64,000 nt of DNA from Pseudoalteromonas piratica (GCF_000788395.1 NZ_CP009888.1:1136001-1200000); one strand, 5' to 3'. Shown: positions 30,060 through 38,586, numbered from the stretch's first letter. Notes: generated from the sequence alone by a model not told the origin. Made by a program: numbers and translations.

Positions 30060-30758
30060 ATGCTAGTAGTTATTCCAGCACATAACGAAGAAGATACAAT
30101 ACAAGATGTTATTCATGACCTTAAAAGTCATGGGTATAATGATATTTTGGTTGTTGATGATGCAAGTTCAGATAACACCGCATTATTTGCAAAGAAGCTT
30201 GATGTTAAAGTGATGAGCTTGCCTTATAATTTAGGTGCTTGGAAAGCAACTCAAGCAGGGGTTCAATATGCTCGGAAACGTAACTATACAAGTCTAATTA
30301 CATTCGATGCAGACAAGCAGCATTTAGCGAGTCAAATTAAAAAACTAGTTCATTGTCAAAAATTAACAAAATCAAATTTAGTTATTGGGTCGTGCCCCTC
30401 TAGAGGCTCTCTATCAAGGCGCATTGCTTGGAAGCTCTTTCGTGGGTTATCTGGCGTTAAGGTCAATGATTTAACCTCAGGGTTTCGATTATACGACCGT
30501 TTCGCGATCGAAGTGTTAAGTAAGAAAGAAGCATCTTTATTAGAGTACCAAGATGTTGGCGTTTTATTAATGCTTAAAACGTTTGATATAGCAAAAGCGG
30601 AAACTGATGTAGATATGCATCGGCGAGAGTCAGGTATTTCTCGGATTTTTTATTCTTGGTGGGCCGTATTATATTATATGGGTTACACGACTATGTTATG
30701 TTTAAGTAAAATAGCCAAAAAAACACACCTTTTACCTGAAAAAATTAAAGAAGTTTAA
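30060..30758 (+). CDS. GT2-family glycosyltransferase (dolichyl-phosphate mannose synthase-like)
   Basis: 232 residues. GT-A fold with VIPAHNEEDTIQDVI at the N-terminus, VVDDASSDNT and the metal-binding TFDADKQH. The set resembles polyprenyl-phosphate glycosyltransferases that use a lipid-phosphate acceptor. The C-terminal 40 residues are hydrophobic (FYSWWAVLYYMGYTTMLCL), either a membrane-contact helix or a short anchor. It starts 39 bases after the GT4 stop and runs directly into the DUF2304 gene (TAA then ATG). GT2 followed by DUF2304 is a recurrent pairing in bacteria and fits transfer of a sugar to a lipid carrier. Confidence 0.85.
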   Translation: MLVVIPAHNEEDTIQDVIHDLKSHGYNDILVVDDASSDNTALFAKKLDVKVMSLPYNLGAWKATQAGVQYARKRNYTSLITFDADKQHLASQIKKLVHCQKLTKSNLVIGSCPSRGSLSRRIAWKLFRGLSGVKVNDLTSGFRLYDRFAIEVLSKKEASLLEYQDVGVLLMLKTFDIAKAETDVDMHRRESGISRIFYSWWAVLYYMGYTTMLCLSKIAKKTHLLPEKIKEV

Positions 30759-31121
30759 ATGGAAATTTATCAGTATTTTACAGCTTTTTTAGCTGTTCTT
30801 TTCTTTATCTTTGTGATGATTCTCATTCGAAGAGATTCAATTTTAATGGGCGCTGCATTTCGTTGGCTCATTTTAGCAATTTCAATTCTTGTTTTAGGTA
30901 TTTTTCCACAATTGGCAGATTTAGCTGCTGGCATTGTGGGTATAGCTTATTCGCCTATATTACCAGTAATACTTGCATGTCTACTCTTGATGCTAAAAGC
31001 GCTTATTGCGGATATTGAGCGCGCGCGTACTCAAGTAAAGATGGATCGTATAGCGCAAAAGTTAGCGATGGTTGAGATGGAATTAGAGGGCCTCAAATCA
31101 GAAATTACTAACAAAGGCTAG
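30759..31121 (+). CDS. DUF2304 membrane protein
   Basis: 120 residues. Three hydrophobic segments at about 5-24 (FTAFLAVLFFIFVMILI), 32-52 (RWLILAISILVLGIF) and 58-82 (LAAGIVGIAYSPILPVILACLL), then a charged helical tail with heptad-like Leu/Ile/Met (DRIAQKLAMVEMELEGL). Length and layout match DUF2304, small inner-membrane proteins found next to GT2 glycosyltransferases of lipid-linked glycan pathways. It follows the GT2 gene with no gap. Role inferred: membrane partner of the GT2 enzyme. Confidence 0.82.
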   Translation: MEIYQYFTAFLAVLFFIFVMILIRRDSILMGAAFRWLILAISILVLGIFPQLADLAAGIVGIAYSPILPVILACLLLMLKALIADIERARTQVKMDRIAQKLAMVEMELEGLKSEITNKG

Positions 31122-31241
31122 CTCCACAGCATATTTAGTACAATTAAAATGGATTAAGTACAAGTAAAAAACTATTTGCATATTCTTAATGTATTAGAGA
31201 GTATTTAATATTCTCAACGAACTCGCCTTTATATTATTAAA

Positions 31242-32198
31242 ATGAACTACGACGTTTTTAACGGTGATGCTGATGGCATCATCGCACTTCTCCAATTACA
31301 GCTTGCAAACCCTACTGAAAGTAAAAAAATTACCGGTGTAAAACGCGATATTCAATTGCTTCAGCAGGTAGATGCAAAAGCAGATGACAACATTCGCGTG
31401 CTTGATATTTCGATGGAAAAAAACCTTGAAGCACTTCATAAGTGTTTAGAAACCGGTGCAAATGTCTTTTATGTTGATCATCATCGCGCAGGAGAAATTC
31501 CAACAAGCGATAGATTAGAAGCGCATATCGATTTAGATGCAAATACCTGTACCAGCTTAATTGTCAGCGACTTGCTCGAAAAACAATATCACCTTTGGGC
31601 GATTACTGCCGCTTATGGCGATAATATGATTGCCACTGCAGATATCGAGGCAGATAAGCTTGGCCTATCCCAAGAACAAAAAGAAAAGTTAAAAGCGTTA
31701 GGCATTTATATTAACTACAACGGCTATGGCAGCAATGTTGAAGATTTACACTTCCATCCCGCTGCGCTTTTTGAAAAACTACTCGACTATCCATCGCCTC
31801 TGGACTTAATTGACCAAAAAGATTCGATTTTTTACCAGCTTGAGGCGCTATACAGTGCCGATATGGCAAAAGCGCAGGCGGCTGATGTGTTATATGAAAC
31901 TGATGCGGTTAAAGTTATTTTGCTTGAAGATGCTGCTTGGGCAAGGCGTGTTAGTGGTGTTTTAGGTAATGACCTTGCTAATCAATCACCAGATAAAGCC
32001 CATGCTGTACTCACTTATCACCAAGAGTCAGGCTATACTGTCAGTATTAGGGCGCCACTGAATAATAAGCAAGGGGCTGATAAAGTTGTTTGCCAATTTG
32101 CAACGGGAGGTGGTCGCACCGCTGCCGCTGGGATTAATCAACTCAGTGATGATGAACTTACGCGATTTTATCAAGTATTTGACGATTATTACGCTTAA
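31242..32198 (+). CDS. DHH-superfamily phosphoesterase-like protein
   Basis: 318 residues. The DHH-type metal site is visible: DVFNGDADGIIAL at the start, RVLDIS, then FYVDHHRAG near 82, and the DHHA1 nucleic-acid or nucleotide-binding signature ATGGGRTAAAG near 288. The family cleaves phosphodiester bonds in short oligonucleotides, cyclic dinucleotides or pyrophosphate; which substrate applies here is unclear. It precedes galE by 15 bases and may share its transcript. The 120 bases upstream, after the DUF2304 gene, are AT-rich and could hold a promoter. Confidence 0.83.
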   Translation: MNYDVFNGDADGIIALLQLQLANPTESKKITGVKRDIQLLQQVDAKADDNIRVLDISMEKNLEALHKCLETGANVFYVDHHRAGEIPTSDRLEAHIDLDANTCTSLIVSDLLEKQYHLWAITAAYGDNMIATADIEADKLGLSQEQKEKLKALGIYINYNGYGSNVEDLHFHPAALFEKLLDYPSPLDLIDQKDSIFYQLEALYSADMAKAQAADVLYETDAVKVILLEDAAWARRVSGVLGNDLANQSPDKAHAVLTYHQESGYTVSIRAPLNNKQGADKVVCQFATGGGRTAAAGINQLSDDELTRFYQVFDDYYA

Positions 32199-32213
32199 AT
32201 ATGAGGGTTAGAT

Positions 32214-33233
32214 ATGACAGTATTGGTGACAGGTGGTGCAGGTTATATTGGTTCGCATACAGTTGTCGAGCTATTACAGGCGGGAGAGCAGGTTGTTGTT
32301 CTAGATAATCTTTCAAATTCTTCTTTGGAAGCGCTTAAACGTGTCGAGAGTATCACCAATTCATCAATTATTTTTTATCAAGGTGATATTCGAGATAATG
32401 CACAACTGGATGCTATTTTTGTTGAGCACAAAATCGACAGTGTAGTGCATTTTGCAGGATTAAAGTCTGTTAATGAGTCGATATCACTGCCTTACAAATA
32501 TTACGATAATAATGTGCAAGGCACTCTTAACTTACTTGCAGCCATGGAAAGAGCAAGTGTTTATAAGTTGGTATTTAGTTCATCAGCTAATGTATATGGC
32601 ACACCAGATACTCTTCCCGTTATTGAAAGCGCACCAGTTGGGGAAACCAGTAACCCATATGGCACTTCAAAATATATGGTTGAGCGTATTTTACAAGATT
32701 TAGCTACTTCAAATGAAAAGTGGCGGTTTGCGATCTTAAGATATTTCAACCCTGTAGGAGCACATAAATCGGGGTTAATTGGCGAAGATCCTAATGATAT
32801 TCCAAATAATCTACTGCCTTATATCTCTCAAGTTGCTATTGGCAAGTTAGCCTGTTTAGGCGTGTTTGGCGACGATTACGACACACCTGATGGCACCGGT
32901 GTACGTGACTATATACATGTTGTCGACCTTGCATTAGGTCATCTCAAGGCGCTTGAAAAATTATCCTCTATTAATGGTGCTGAAGTATTTAACTTAGGTA
33001 CAGGTAATGGCTACTCTGTACTGGAAATGATAAAAGCATTTGAAGTTGCTTCAGGAAAGTCCGTTAAGTTTGAAATCAAAGGCCGCCGTTCAGGCGATAT
33101 TGCAATGAGTTATGCGAACCCAGAAAAAGCTAAGAGCGAGTTGAATTGGGAAGCTAAACGGGGGCTGGACGATATGATGGCAGATGCATGGCGTTGGCAA
33201 AGCCAAAACCCAAATGGTTACGCTAATAGATAA
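32214..33233 (+). CDS. galE: UDP-glucose 4-epimerase
   Basis: 339 residues, typical GalE length. It interconverts UDP-glucose and UDP-galactose (sometimes the N-acetyl forms) in the cytoplasm with bound NAD. Visible: [16 protein letters not shown] at 6-21, [22 protein letters not shown] with catalytic Ser, [12 protein letters not shown] with catalytic Tyr and Lys, [12 protein letters not shown], and [18 protein letters not shown]. The Shine-Dalgarno GAGGG lies just before the ATG. A strong hairpin terminator follows at 33254. It can feed sugar nucleotides to the glycosyltransferases upstream. Confidence 0.95.
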   Translation: MTVLVTGGAGYIGSHTVVELLQAGEQVVVLDNLSNSSLEALKRVESITNSSIIFYQGDIRDNAQLDAIFVEHKIDSVVHFAGLKSVNESISLPYKYYDNNVQGTLNLLAAMERASVYKLVFSSSANVYGTPDTLPVIESAPVGETSNPYGTSKYMVERILQDLATSNEKWRFAILRYFNPVGAHKSGLIGEDPNDIPNNLLPYISQVAIGKLACLGVFGDDYDTPDGTGVRDYIHVVDLALGHLKALEKLSSINGAEVFNLGTGNGYSVLEMIKAFEVASGKSVKFEIKGRRSGDIAMSYANPEKAKSELNWEAKRGLDDMMADAWRWQSQNPNGYANR

Positions 33234-33253
33234 TATAGATTCAGTTAAAAAGT

Positions 33254-33281
33254 AAAAGGATGCTCAACAGCATCCTTTTTT
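33254..33281. terminator. Bidirectional Rho-independent terminator
   Basis: AAAAGGATGCT, loop CAAC, AGCATCCTTTT, then more T. It sits between galE (+) and the thioesterase gene (-) and has A/T tracts on both sides, so it can serve both. Confidence 0.92.
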
Positions 33282-33302
33282 CATTACTAATCATTGATTT
33301 TA

Positions 33303-33698
33303 TTACTCAATCGGAAATAGCGCATCTATCTCGCTTGGTAAAAATGGTCTGCCTTTTTCATTGACAGAAGTACCAATAACGAGTGCCTCTACTGCAACTT
33401 TCTCATCGCATTTACGAATAACACGTTGGCGAAAACCAAATTTTAGTTTTGAAAGTCGGGTCGGGATCACTTCAACATAAAATTCATCGCCTGGTTTTAA
33501 TGATGTTTTAAAATCAAGTTCACTGCGAACTACTACTAGGTTAATTTTATCAGCGGCTAGTTTGGCGAAATCAATATTATTAGCGTGCAAAAACTCATGG
33601 CGAGCATGCTCTAAATAGTTAAAGTACACACCGTTATTTACAATACCTTGTAAATCGCACTCGTAGTCTCTTACTTTTAGTTCTAAACGAAATGTCAT
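33303..33698 (-). CDS. Acyl-CoA thioesterase, hotdog fold (YbgC/FadM type)
   Basis: 131 residues, normal for a single-hotdog 4HBT thioesterase. The active-site region RDYECDLQGIVNNGVYFNYL has the Asp and the following GIVNN typical of YbgC/FadM-like enzymes, and the central helix reads EHARHEFL. KTSLKPGDEFYVEV is the usual strand after it. It should hydrolyse acyl-CoA thioesters; chain-length preference cannot be read. It is a single gene, convergent with galE and sharing its terminator, and divergent from the TonB receptor. Confidence 0.88.
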   Translation of the reverse strand: MTFRLELKVRDYECDLQGIVNNGVYFNYLEHARHEFLHANNIDFAKLAADKINLVVVRSELDFKTSLKPGDEFYVEVIPTRLSKLKFGFRQRVIRKCDEKVAVEALVIGTSVNEKGRPFLPSEIDALFPIE

Positions 33699-33858
33699 TT
33701 TATTTACTCATTCAAATTTTAATGCAGTTTACCGAATTCTTTATAAAAAGAGGTACGACTTATGCCCTCAAATACGAACTTCTCTCGCTTACATTATTAA
33801 CTTCTTATAAACTATGACGTAATTTTATGTTTAACAATTTATAAAACTGGATACCAAA

Positions 33859-35970
33859 GTGAAAACCAGCCTTAAACTTGTCTCAGCTGCAATTCTTGCG
33901 TCTATAACTGCAACGACATATGCCAATCAAGATCTCGATAATATTGAAGTGATTACCGTTACTGGTGATTTTAAGCAAGAGAGTGTTCAAACATTAAGCG
34001 CAAGTGTTCATGTGCTTGGTGAAGAAGATATTGCATTAAGAAATGCGGCGCATTTAGATGAGCTTTTAAACACCGCAGCTAACGTAAATTATACCTCTGG
34101 TGCTTCACGTGGTCGTTTTATTCAAATTCGCGGTATTGGTTTGCGTTCGCAATTTGTTGATCCAGTTAACCCATCCGTTGGTTTGCTAATGGATGGTATT
34201 AACTATTCAGGTTTAGGTGGCTCGGCTTTATTATTTGATACTCAGCAAGCTGAAATTTACCGTGGTCCACAAGGCACGCGTTTTGGTGCAGATGCTATGG
34301 CGGGAATGATCCATATTAACACAGCTGCAGCATCAACAGAGGCGCAAGGCAAGTTGCAGCTTGGTGTGGGTAATTATAACTCTTACAACCTAGGTGTTGC
34401 TGCAGGTGGCGGTATTGATGAGGTTGTAGGCTTGCGTGCTAGTATTTACCAAAATGTATCTGACGGTTATGTCGATAACATTTATCTAAACGAAGCAACA
34501 CAAGATCAAGATGAGTTTGTTGCCCGTTTTAAAGCAAAAACCGATTTCAGTGATGTGTTTGTAAGTGAGCTGAATGCACATTATATCGATATTGAAAATG
34601 GCTATGATGCCTTTACCTTAGATAATTCACGTAATTCAGTGGCTGATGAACCAGGTCAAGATAATCAAGAAAGCTTTGCATTTAGCCTGCGTAATAACTT
34701 CTCAGGGCTGGACGCGTTTGATATCAACTTTAATGTTACAGCACTCAATGCTGATTTACTTTACAGTTATGATGAAGATTGGGTATGTAATGATGCGAAT
34801 GAACCTTCATTATGTGAGGCAGGTTTACACCCTTGGGGTTACAGCTCGACAGATGCGTATTACCGCGATCGTCAAGACCGCTCTTTAGAGCTAAATGCGC
34901 AAGGTAAAGAAGGTGATTGGATTGCGGGTGTTTACTATCAAACAAAAGATGAAGACTTAACGCGAGTTTATACTTGGCAAGCACAAGACTTTACCTCTAA
35001 TTATCAAGTCGATAATTTTGCTCTATTTGGTCAATTAGAAACCCGTATCGATGATCGCACAGTGCTAATTACGGGCCTACGTGCTGAAAATTATCAAGGT
35101 GATTACAGTGACAATAATGGGTTTGTCGAGTCAGTTGATGATTCTATGATTGGAGGCAAACTGGCGCTTGAACATCAGGTTAATTCACAAGCAATGATCT
35201 ATACCAGCTTATCACGCGGTTACAAAGCGGGTGGTGTTAATGGTGAAGCGTTAGCAAAAGCGCGTGATGAAGGCACTGACCAAAGTTTCTTTGAAGCGAT
35301 TAAATACTTTGACCCAGAATACTTATGGAATGGTGAGTTTGGCGTTAAAGGCATGTCGAAAGATAAGCGTCTAGTACTTCGCTTGGCGGCGTTTTATATG
35401 TATCGCGATAATATGCAAGTTAAAGCATACAAAGAATATAAAGCTGATGAAAACTCAGAGCCAGTGTTTGTCGGTTACTTAGACAATGCTGCCAGTGGTC
35501 GTAACTATGGTTTAGAAATTGATGGTAACTATCAATTAACTGACCGTATTAGCTTAAACGGCGCTTTAGGTTATTTACGTACGCGTATGGATGACTTTGT
35601 TAATGCTGATGGCGAGAGCAAAGATGGCCGTGAACAAGCACAAGCGCCACGCTACAACTATGCGTTCTCGGCGCGTTTCGATGCAACCGATAACCTGTAT
35701 GTTAATTTAGGCATTGAAGGTAAAGACGAGTATTTCTTCTCAGATAGCCATGATTCAAAAGCTGAAAGTGTGAATTTAGTGAATGCTAAGATTGGTTATA
35801 TCCGCAATGCATGGGAAGTAAGTGCTTGGGTTCGCAATATGTTCAATCAAGATTACGCAACCCGTGGTTTTGAGTTTGGTAATGATCCGCGAGATTTTTA
35901 CGAAACCCATACTTATGTGCAATTTGCTGAGCCACGCATGGCAGGTATAAGCTTCACTTATCAGTATTAA
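33859..35970 (+). CDS. TonB-dependent outer-membrane receptor, probably for thiamine
   Basis: 703 residues from a GTG start giving the signal peptide KTSLKLVSAAILASITATTYA. A TonB-box-like EVITVTG follows near 32, then a plug domain (IQIRGIGLRSQF, LLMDGINYSG, EIYRGPQGTRFGADAMAG, IHINTAA) and a 22-strand-type barrel ending in the aromatic SFTYQY. Neighbours downstream are a thiamine-binding-like protein, a PnuC-type transporter and a kinase, so the likely substrate is thiamine or a precursor (context inference; comparable TonB-PnuT clusters are known in marine gammaproteobacteria). The 160-base leader shows no TPP riboswitch. Confidence 0.88.
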   Translation: MKTSLKLVSAAILASITATTYANQDLDNIEVITVTGDFKQESVQTLSASVHVLGEEDIALRNAAHLDELLNTAANVNYTSGASRGRFIQIRGIGLRSQFVDPVNPSVGLLMDGINYSGLGGSALLFDTQQAEIYRGPQGTRFGADAMAGMIHINTAAASTEAQGKLQLGVGNYNSYNLGVAAGGGIDEVVGLRASIYQNVSDGYVDNIYLNEATQDQDEFVARFKAKTDFSDVFVSELNAHYIDIENGYDAFTLDNSRNSVADEPGQDNQESFAFSLRNNFSGLDAFDINFNVTALNADLLYSYDEDWVCNDANEPSLCEAGLHPWGYSSTDAYYRDRQDRSLELNAQGKEGDWIAGVYYQTKDEDLTRVYTWQAQDFTSNYQVDNFALFGQLETRIDDRTVLITGLRAENYQGDYSDNNGFVESVDDSMIGGKLALEHQVNSQAMIYTSLSRGYKAGGVNGEALAKARDEGTDQSFFEAIKYFDPEYLWNGEFGVKGMSKDKRLVLRLAAFYMYRDNMQVKAYKEYKADENSEPVFVGYLDNAASGRNYGLEIDGNYQLTDRISLNGALGYLRTRMDDFVNADGESKDGREQAQAPRYNYAFSARFDATDNLYVNLGIEGKDEYFFSDSHDSKAESVNLVNAKIGYIRNAWEVSAWVRNMFNQDYATRGFEFGNDPRDFYETHTYVQFAEPRMAGISFTYQY

Positions 35971-35987
35971 TTATTGTGTATTTAGAG

Positions 35988-36015
35988 TTCAGAAGAGTCA
36001 TTAAGCTCTTCTGAA
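35988..36015 (+). terminator. Intercistronic hairpin after the TonB receptor
   Basis: TTCAGAAGAG pairs with CTCTTCTGAA around an 8-base loop. There is no T run after it, so it may act as an mRNA-stabilising or attenuating hairpin rather than a full terminator. Its right arm runs into the heptamer repeat. Confidence 0.55.
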
Positions 36016-36045
36016 ACCTGAAACCTGAAACCTGAAACCTGAAAC
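36011..36045 (+). repeat. Five tandem CTGAAAC heptamers before a start codon
   Basis: CTGAAAC is repeated five times exactly and ends one base before the ATG at 36047. It occupies the place where a ribosome-binding site should be, and no other purine-rich SD is visible. Confidence 0.95.
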
Positions 36046-36046
36046 T

Positions 36047-36307
36047 ATGAAATTATCAGTTGAAATTAGTAAATATCCGCTGCATCAAGATTATATTCCG
36101 TTTATTAAAGGGTTTATTGATCGTTTAAATGCGCACCCAAATTTAGAAGTAATCACCAACACTATGTCAACGCAGGTATTTGGCGATTATGATGAAGTTA
36201 TGCAGGCGGTAACAAGCGAAATTAAACGTTCACATCAAGAATTTGGTAAGGCAATTTTTGTCTGCAAATTTATCGGTGGCGATTTATCACCAAATAAAGA
36301 GGCTTAA
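36047..36307 (+). CDS. Thiamine-binding-like protein (YkoF/MTH1187 type)
   Basis: 86 residues, one ferredoxin-like domain: KLSVEISKYPLHQDYIPF, FIDRLNAHPNLEVITNTMST, then GDYDEVMQAVTSEI and AIFVCKFIGGD. This matches the small MTH1187/YkoF fold, in which YkoF binds thiamine. No signal peptide, so cytoplasmic. It lies between the TonB receptor and the PnuC-type transporter and ends directly before the latter's ATG, which supports a thiamine role. The start is preceded by a 5x7 tandem repeat instead of a normal ribosome-binding site. Confidence 0.8.
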   Translation: MKLSVEISKYPLHQDYIPFIKGFIDRLNAHPNLEVITNTMSTQVFGDYDEVMQAVTSEIKRSHQEFGKAIFVCKFIGGDLSPNKEA

Positions 36308-36922
36308 ATGGAATTTCTATCGCAAGCACTAAATGGTTTTACAGCAATGAGCTATTGGGAATATATCGCAGTAGTGCTAGGACTTGCCTACTTAGTGTTT
36401 GTGATGAATGAAAGTTTATGGGCTTGGCCGTGTGCTTTTATTAGCACCTTAATTTACACCATTTTGTTTTGGAATGGTGCGCTGTTGATGGAGTCATTGC
36501 TCAACTTTTATTATTTAGCAATGGCGGTTTATGGCTTTTATTGCTGGAAAAATGGTAAAGAAAAAAAAGAATTACCCATCACAAGTTGGCAGTTTAATAC
36601 CAACCTTATCATTATCACGGTAACCAGTTTAATTGCACTAGCCTTGGGTTATGTAATGGATAACTACACGCATGCAGATTTTGCTTACTTAGACTCTTTT
36701 ACTACCTGTTTCGCTGTGATGACTACTTATTTAGTTGCTAAAAAAGTGCTTGAGAACTGGCTCTATTGGTTTGTAATTGATGCCGCGTCAATCTACCTTT
36801 ACCTTCAAAAGGGTTACTACCCAACAGTAGTGTTATTTGCTATTTATACTGGGGTGGTGATTTGGGGTTATATGCAATGGCGTCAGCATTATGAACCAGA
36901 TAAAGAGCAAGCTTTTGCTTAA
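36308..36922 (+). CDS. pnuT: PnuC/PnuT-family vitamin transporter, probably thiamine
   Basis: 204 residues with about seven hydrophobic segments (AVVLGLAYLVFVMNESLWAW, FISTLIYTILFW, LLNFYYLAMAVYGFYCW, LIIITVTSLIALALGYVM, SIYLYLQKGYYPTVVLFAIY). The PnuC signature is visible in NESLWAWPCAF and in YxxMAVYGFYxW, and the family's WLYWFVIDAASIYLY is intact. PnuC members carry nicotinamide riboside; PnuT members in thiamine loci carry thiamine by facilitated diffusion, with trapping by phosphorylation. The next gene is a kinase overlapping by 32 bases, the usual trapping partner. The thiamine call rests on the neighbours. Confidence 0.85.
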   Translation: MEFLSQALNGFTAMSYWEYIAVVLGLAYLVFVMNESLWAWPCAFISTLIYTILFWNGALLMESLLNFYYLAMAVYGFYCWKNGKEKKELPITSWQFNTNLIIITVTSLIALALGYVMDNYTHADFAYLDSFTTCFAVMTTYLVAKKVLENWLYWFVIDAASIYLYLQKGYYPTVVLFAIYTGVVIWGYMQWRQHYEPDKEQAFA

Positions 36923-37697
36923 TCAATGCCAAGACTACCTAGTTAAACTTGGTTTAGAGTTTGTAGCTAAAAAAGCGCTTTATCTTACTCAAGGCGTTAA
37001 TAATACCTGTTTTCGGGTTGAAACACAGTGTGGAAAAATTCTGCTATTAAAGCATTTTGATCGTGAAAATAACTTCAAAGTGACTTTAGTTGAGCAATAT
37101 TTAGCAAAAGAAAGTGTTGTACCAAATGTTATAGCAACTAGCGAAAAACATAAGCTTATTGCTTATCAATTTATTGAAAGCGTAGAATTTAACAAACCGC
37201 TCCACCTTCAATCGTTAGTAACAAAGCTAGTTGTTTTACATAATTTGAATAGTGATTATGACTATGAAGAGATAAATCTAAGTGCACTCTTTAGTAGTTA
37301 CACTGAGCTAGCAGAATATAAAAACTATCAAGCAACAATTAATCTATTACTAGCGAAGTTAAAAAATTACCCATATGAACTTGGTGTATGTCATAACGAT
37401 TTAGTACTCGAAAATTTACTTTTCTCAGACAACGATAGTTGGATTATTGATTTTGAATATGTGGGATTAAATGATGTGTATTTTGATTTGGCAGCACTCA
37501 GTAGTTCGCTAAAATTGAGTGAACAGGAGAAAAGCCAGTTGCTCAGTGTCTATTTTGAGCAATCTAATATTTCAGAAGAGCAACTTGAAAAGCTAAATCT
37601 TTACCAGAAAGTTTATAACTTAATTTGTTACTTTTGGTATTTAAAGCATGGCTTTACACGCCATGCTTTAGCATTAAAACCGTTTATAAACGATTAA
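36891..37697 (+). CDS. Thiamine kinase-like phosphotransferase
   Basis: 268 residues of the APH/choline-kinase fold. GVNNTCFRVET matches the nucleotide loop, ILLLKHF carries the conserved Lys, GVCHNDLVLENLLF near 165 has the catalytic HxDxxxxN motif, and WIIDFEYVG supplies the metal-binding Asp. The start overlaps the transporter gene by 32 bases. It should phosphorylate thiamine after uptake. Its 3' end overlaps the convergent HTH gene by 4 bases. Confidence 0.82.
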   Translation: MNQIKSKLLLNQCQDYLVKLGLEFVAKKALYLTQGVNNTCFRVETQCGKILLLKHFDRENNFKVTLVEQYLAKESVVPNVIATSEKHKLIAYQFIESVEFNKPLHLQSLVTKLVVLHNLNSDYDYEEINLSALFSSYTELAEYKNYQATINLLLAKLKNYPYELGVCHNDLVLENLLFSDNDSWIIDFEYVGLNDVYFDLAALSSSLKLSEQEKSQLLSVYFEQSNISEEQLEKLNLYQKVYNLICYFWYLKHGFTRHALALKPFIND

Positions 37698-37876
37698 ATA
37701 CCACCAATACGCTCAGCTAATTCTTTATAGCGTTTTACGTCATCTTCGTTAAATTTAGCGTTGCCAGCATCGTCTTTTTCAGCTGCAATTAGCAAGCTCT
37801 CACGTTCTAAACGACGAACGCGTTCTTCTTTTACGCCAAGAAATTCTGCAACTTGTTCTGTAGTCATTAATGCCAT
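37694..37876 (-). CDS. Small HTH (excisionase/MerR-like) DNA-binding protein
   Basis: 60 residues: LMTTEQVAEFLGVKEERV is a winged-helix recognition unit as in excisionase-family and MerR-type proteins, followed by KFNEDDVKRYKELAERIG. GGAG is six bases before the ATG. It is convergent with the kinase gene, overlapping by 4 bases, and its start abuts the MITE-like element. No integrase is adjacent, so it is more likely a small regulator than an active excisionase. Its target is unknown. Confidence 0.75.
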   Translation of the reverse strand: MALMTTEQVAEFLGVKEERVRRLERESLLIAAEKDDAGNAKFNEDDVKRYKELAERIGGI

Positions 37877-37895
37877 TTTGTTCTCCTAGTAATTA

Positions 37896-38158
37896 GGGTC
37901 TGTTGATCTTTAAAGTTCGTTTTTGCAGCAGCTTGATTGGCTTTTATACAAGGCAGAGGCTGCGTGGCATGGTTATTCCATGTGAGTCAGCCGATAACGC
38001 TGTAGAAAAGCCAATCAAGCGCTGCCTCTCCGCTCTTTTGAGCGCACTTTTCTTGTTGTTGTTCGATATTCGCTTAGATGACTAGGCCACACATCGAACG
38101 CCGCGATAAAAGCACGCTCAAAGAGAGCAAAAATAGAACCGCAAAGGTCAACAGACCC
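37896..38158 (+). mobile_element. MITE-like palindromic element, copy 1
   Basis: 263 bp bounded by GGGTCTGTTGATCTTT and its near-perfect inverse AAAGGTCAACAGACCC and flanked by TA on both sides (37894-37895, 38159-38160), as expected for a TA-duplicating IS630/Tc1-type mechanism. The interior can pair over part of its length (AGCCAATCAAG near the left). It encodes no transposase; the 60-codon frame inside is not a gene. A second copy in opposite orientation is at 53861-54170. Confidence 0.85.
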
Positions 38159-38313
38159 TAGGCATGCTTCAAGTGAATCTTTTAATTAAAGCGTTTTTTC
38201 TTAAAAAATGCGAGTAAATTACGACTTAATTGTAACTATCTTGTTGATATATTAGCCAAGTGAGTTTCCATTTGCTGGTAATTCGAAGGTTTAGCCATTA
38301 TTATTGTCGCCGT

Positions 38314-38388
38314 GCTCTCGTGGTGAAATGGATATCACGTGGCCCTCCGGAGGCCGAGTTCTAGGTTCGATCCCTAGCGAGAGCGCCA
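38314..38388 (+). tRNA. tRNA-Arg (anticodon CCG)
   Basis: A 75-base cloverleaf: acceptor GCTCTCG with CGAGAGC, T arm CTAGG-TTCGATC-CCTAG, anticodon stem GGCC/GGCC around loop CTCCGGA giving anticodon CCG, and an encoded CCA end. It reads the Arg codon CGG. Confidence 0.93.
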
Positions 38389-38445
38389 ATTCTTATTTGG
38401 CTGCGTCAATTACTTCTCCATTGGTCTTATCAGCGTAATCTTTTA

Positions 38446-38474
38446 TTGCGTCGCTTAACATAAACACATAGAAT
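38446..38474 (+). promoter_or_regulatory. Sigma-70 promoter of the thi operon
   Basis: TTGCGT and TAGAAT are separated by 17 bases and end ten bases before the riboswitch P1 stem, so transcription would begin just ahead of the aptamer. Confidence 0.7.
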
Positions 38475-38484
38475 TCAATCGTTA

Positions 38485-38584
38485 CTTGTCGGAGTGCCTT
38501 TTACTTTTTGAGTAAAACTAAGGCTGAGATCGCATAAGCGGGATCCGTGAACCTGAATAGATTAGTATCTACGTAGGAAACAAG
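38485..38584 (+). ncRNA. TPP riboswitch (THI element)
   Basis: P1 is CTTGT with ACAAG. The conserved cores GGAGTGCC, GGCTGAGA and GTGAACCTGA, and the closing ACGTAGGAAACAAG, are all present. It should switch off the thiC operon when thiamine pyrophosphate is plentiful. Confidence 0.95.
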
Positions 38585-38586
38585 CA

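Noticed and set aside
33699..33858. TPP riboswitch ahead of the TonB receptor
   Set aside because: I looked for the conserved GGCTGAGA and GTGAACCTGA cores and found neither.
37694..37876. Excisionase marking an integrated element
   Set aside because: There is no integrase or attachment repeat beside it; the integrase-like gene is 15 kb away and lacks catalytic residues.
37903..38085. 60-codon frame on the plus strand
   Set aside because: It lies wholly inside the MITE palindrome and has no ribosome-binding site or family match.
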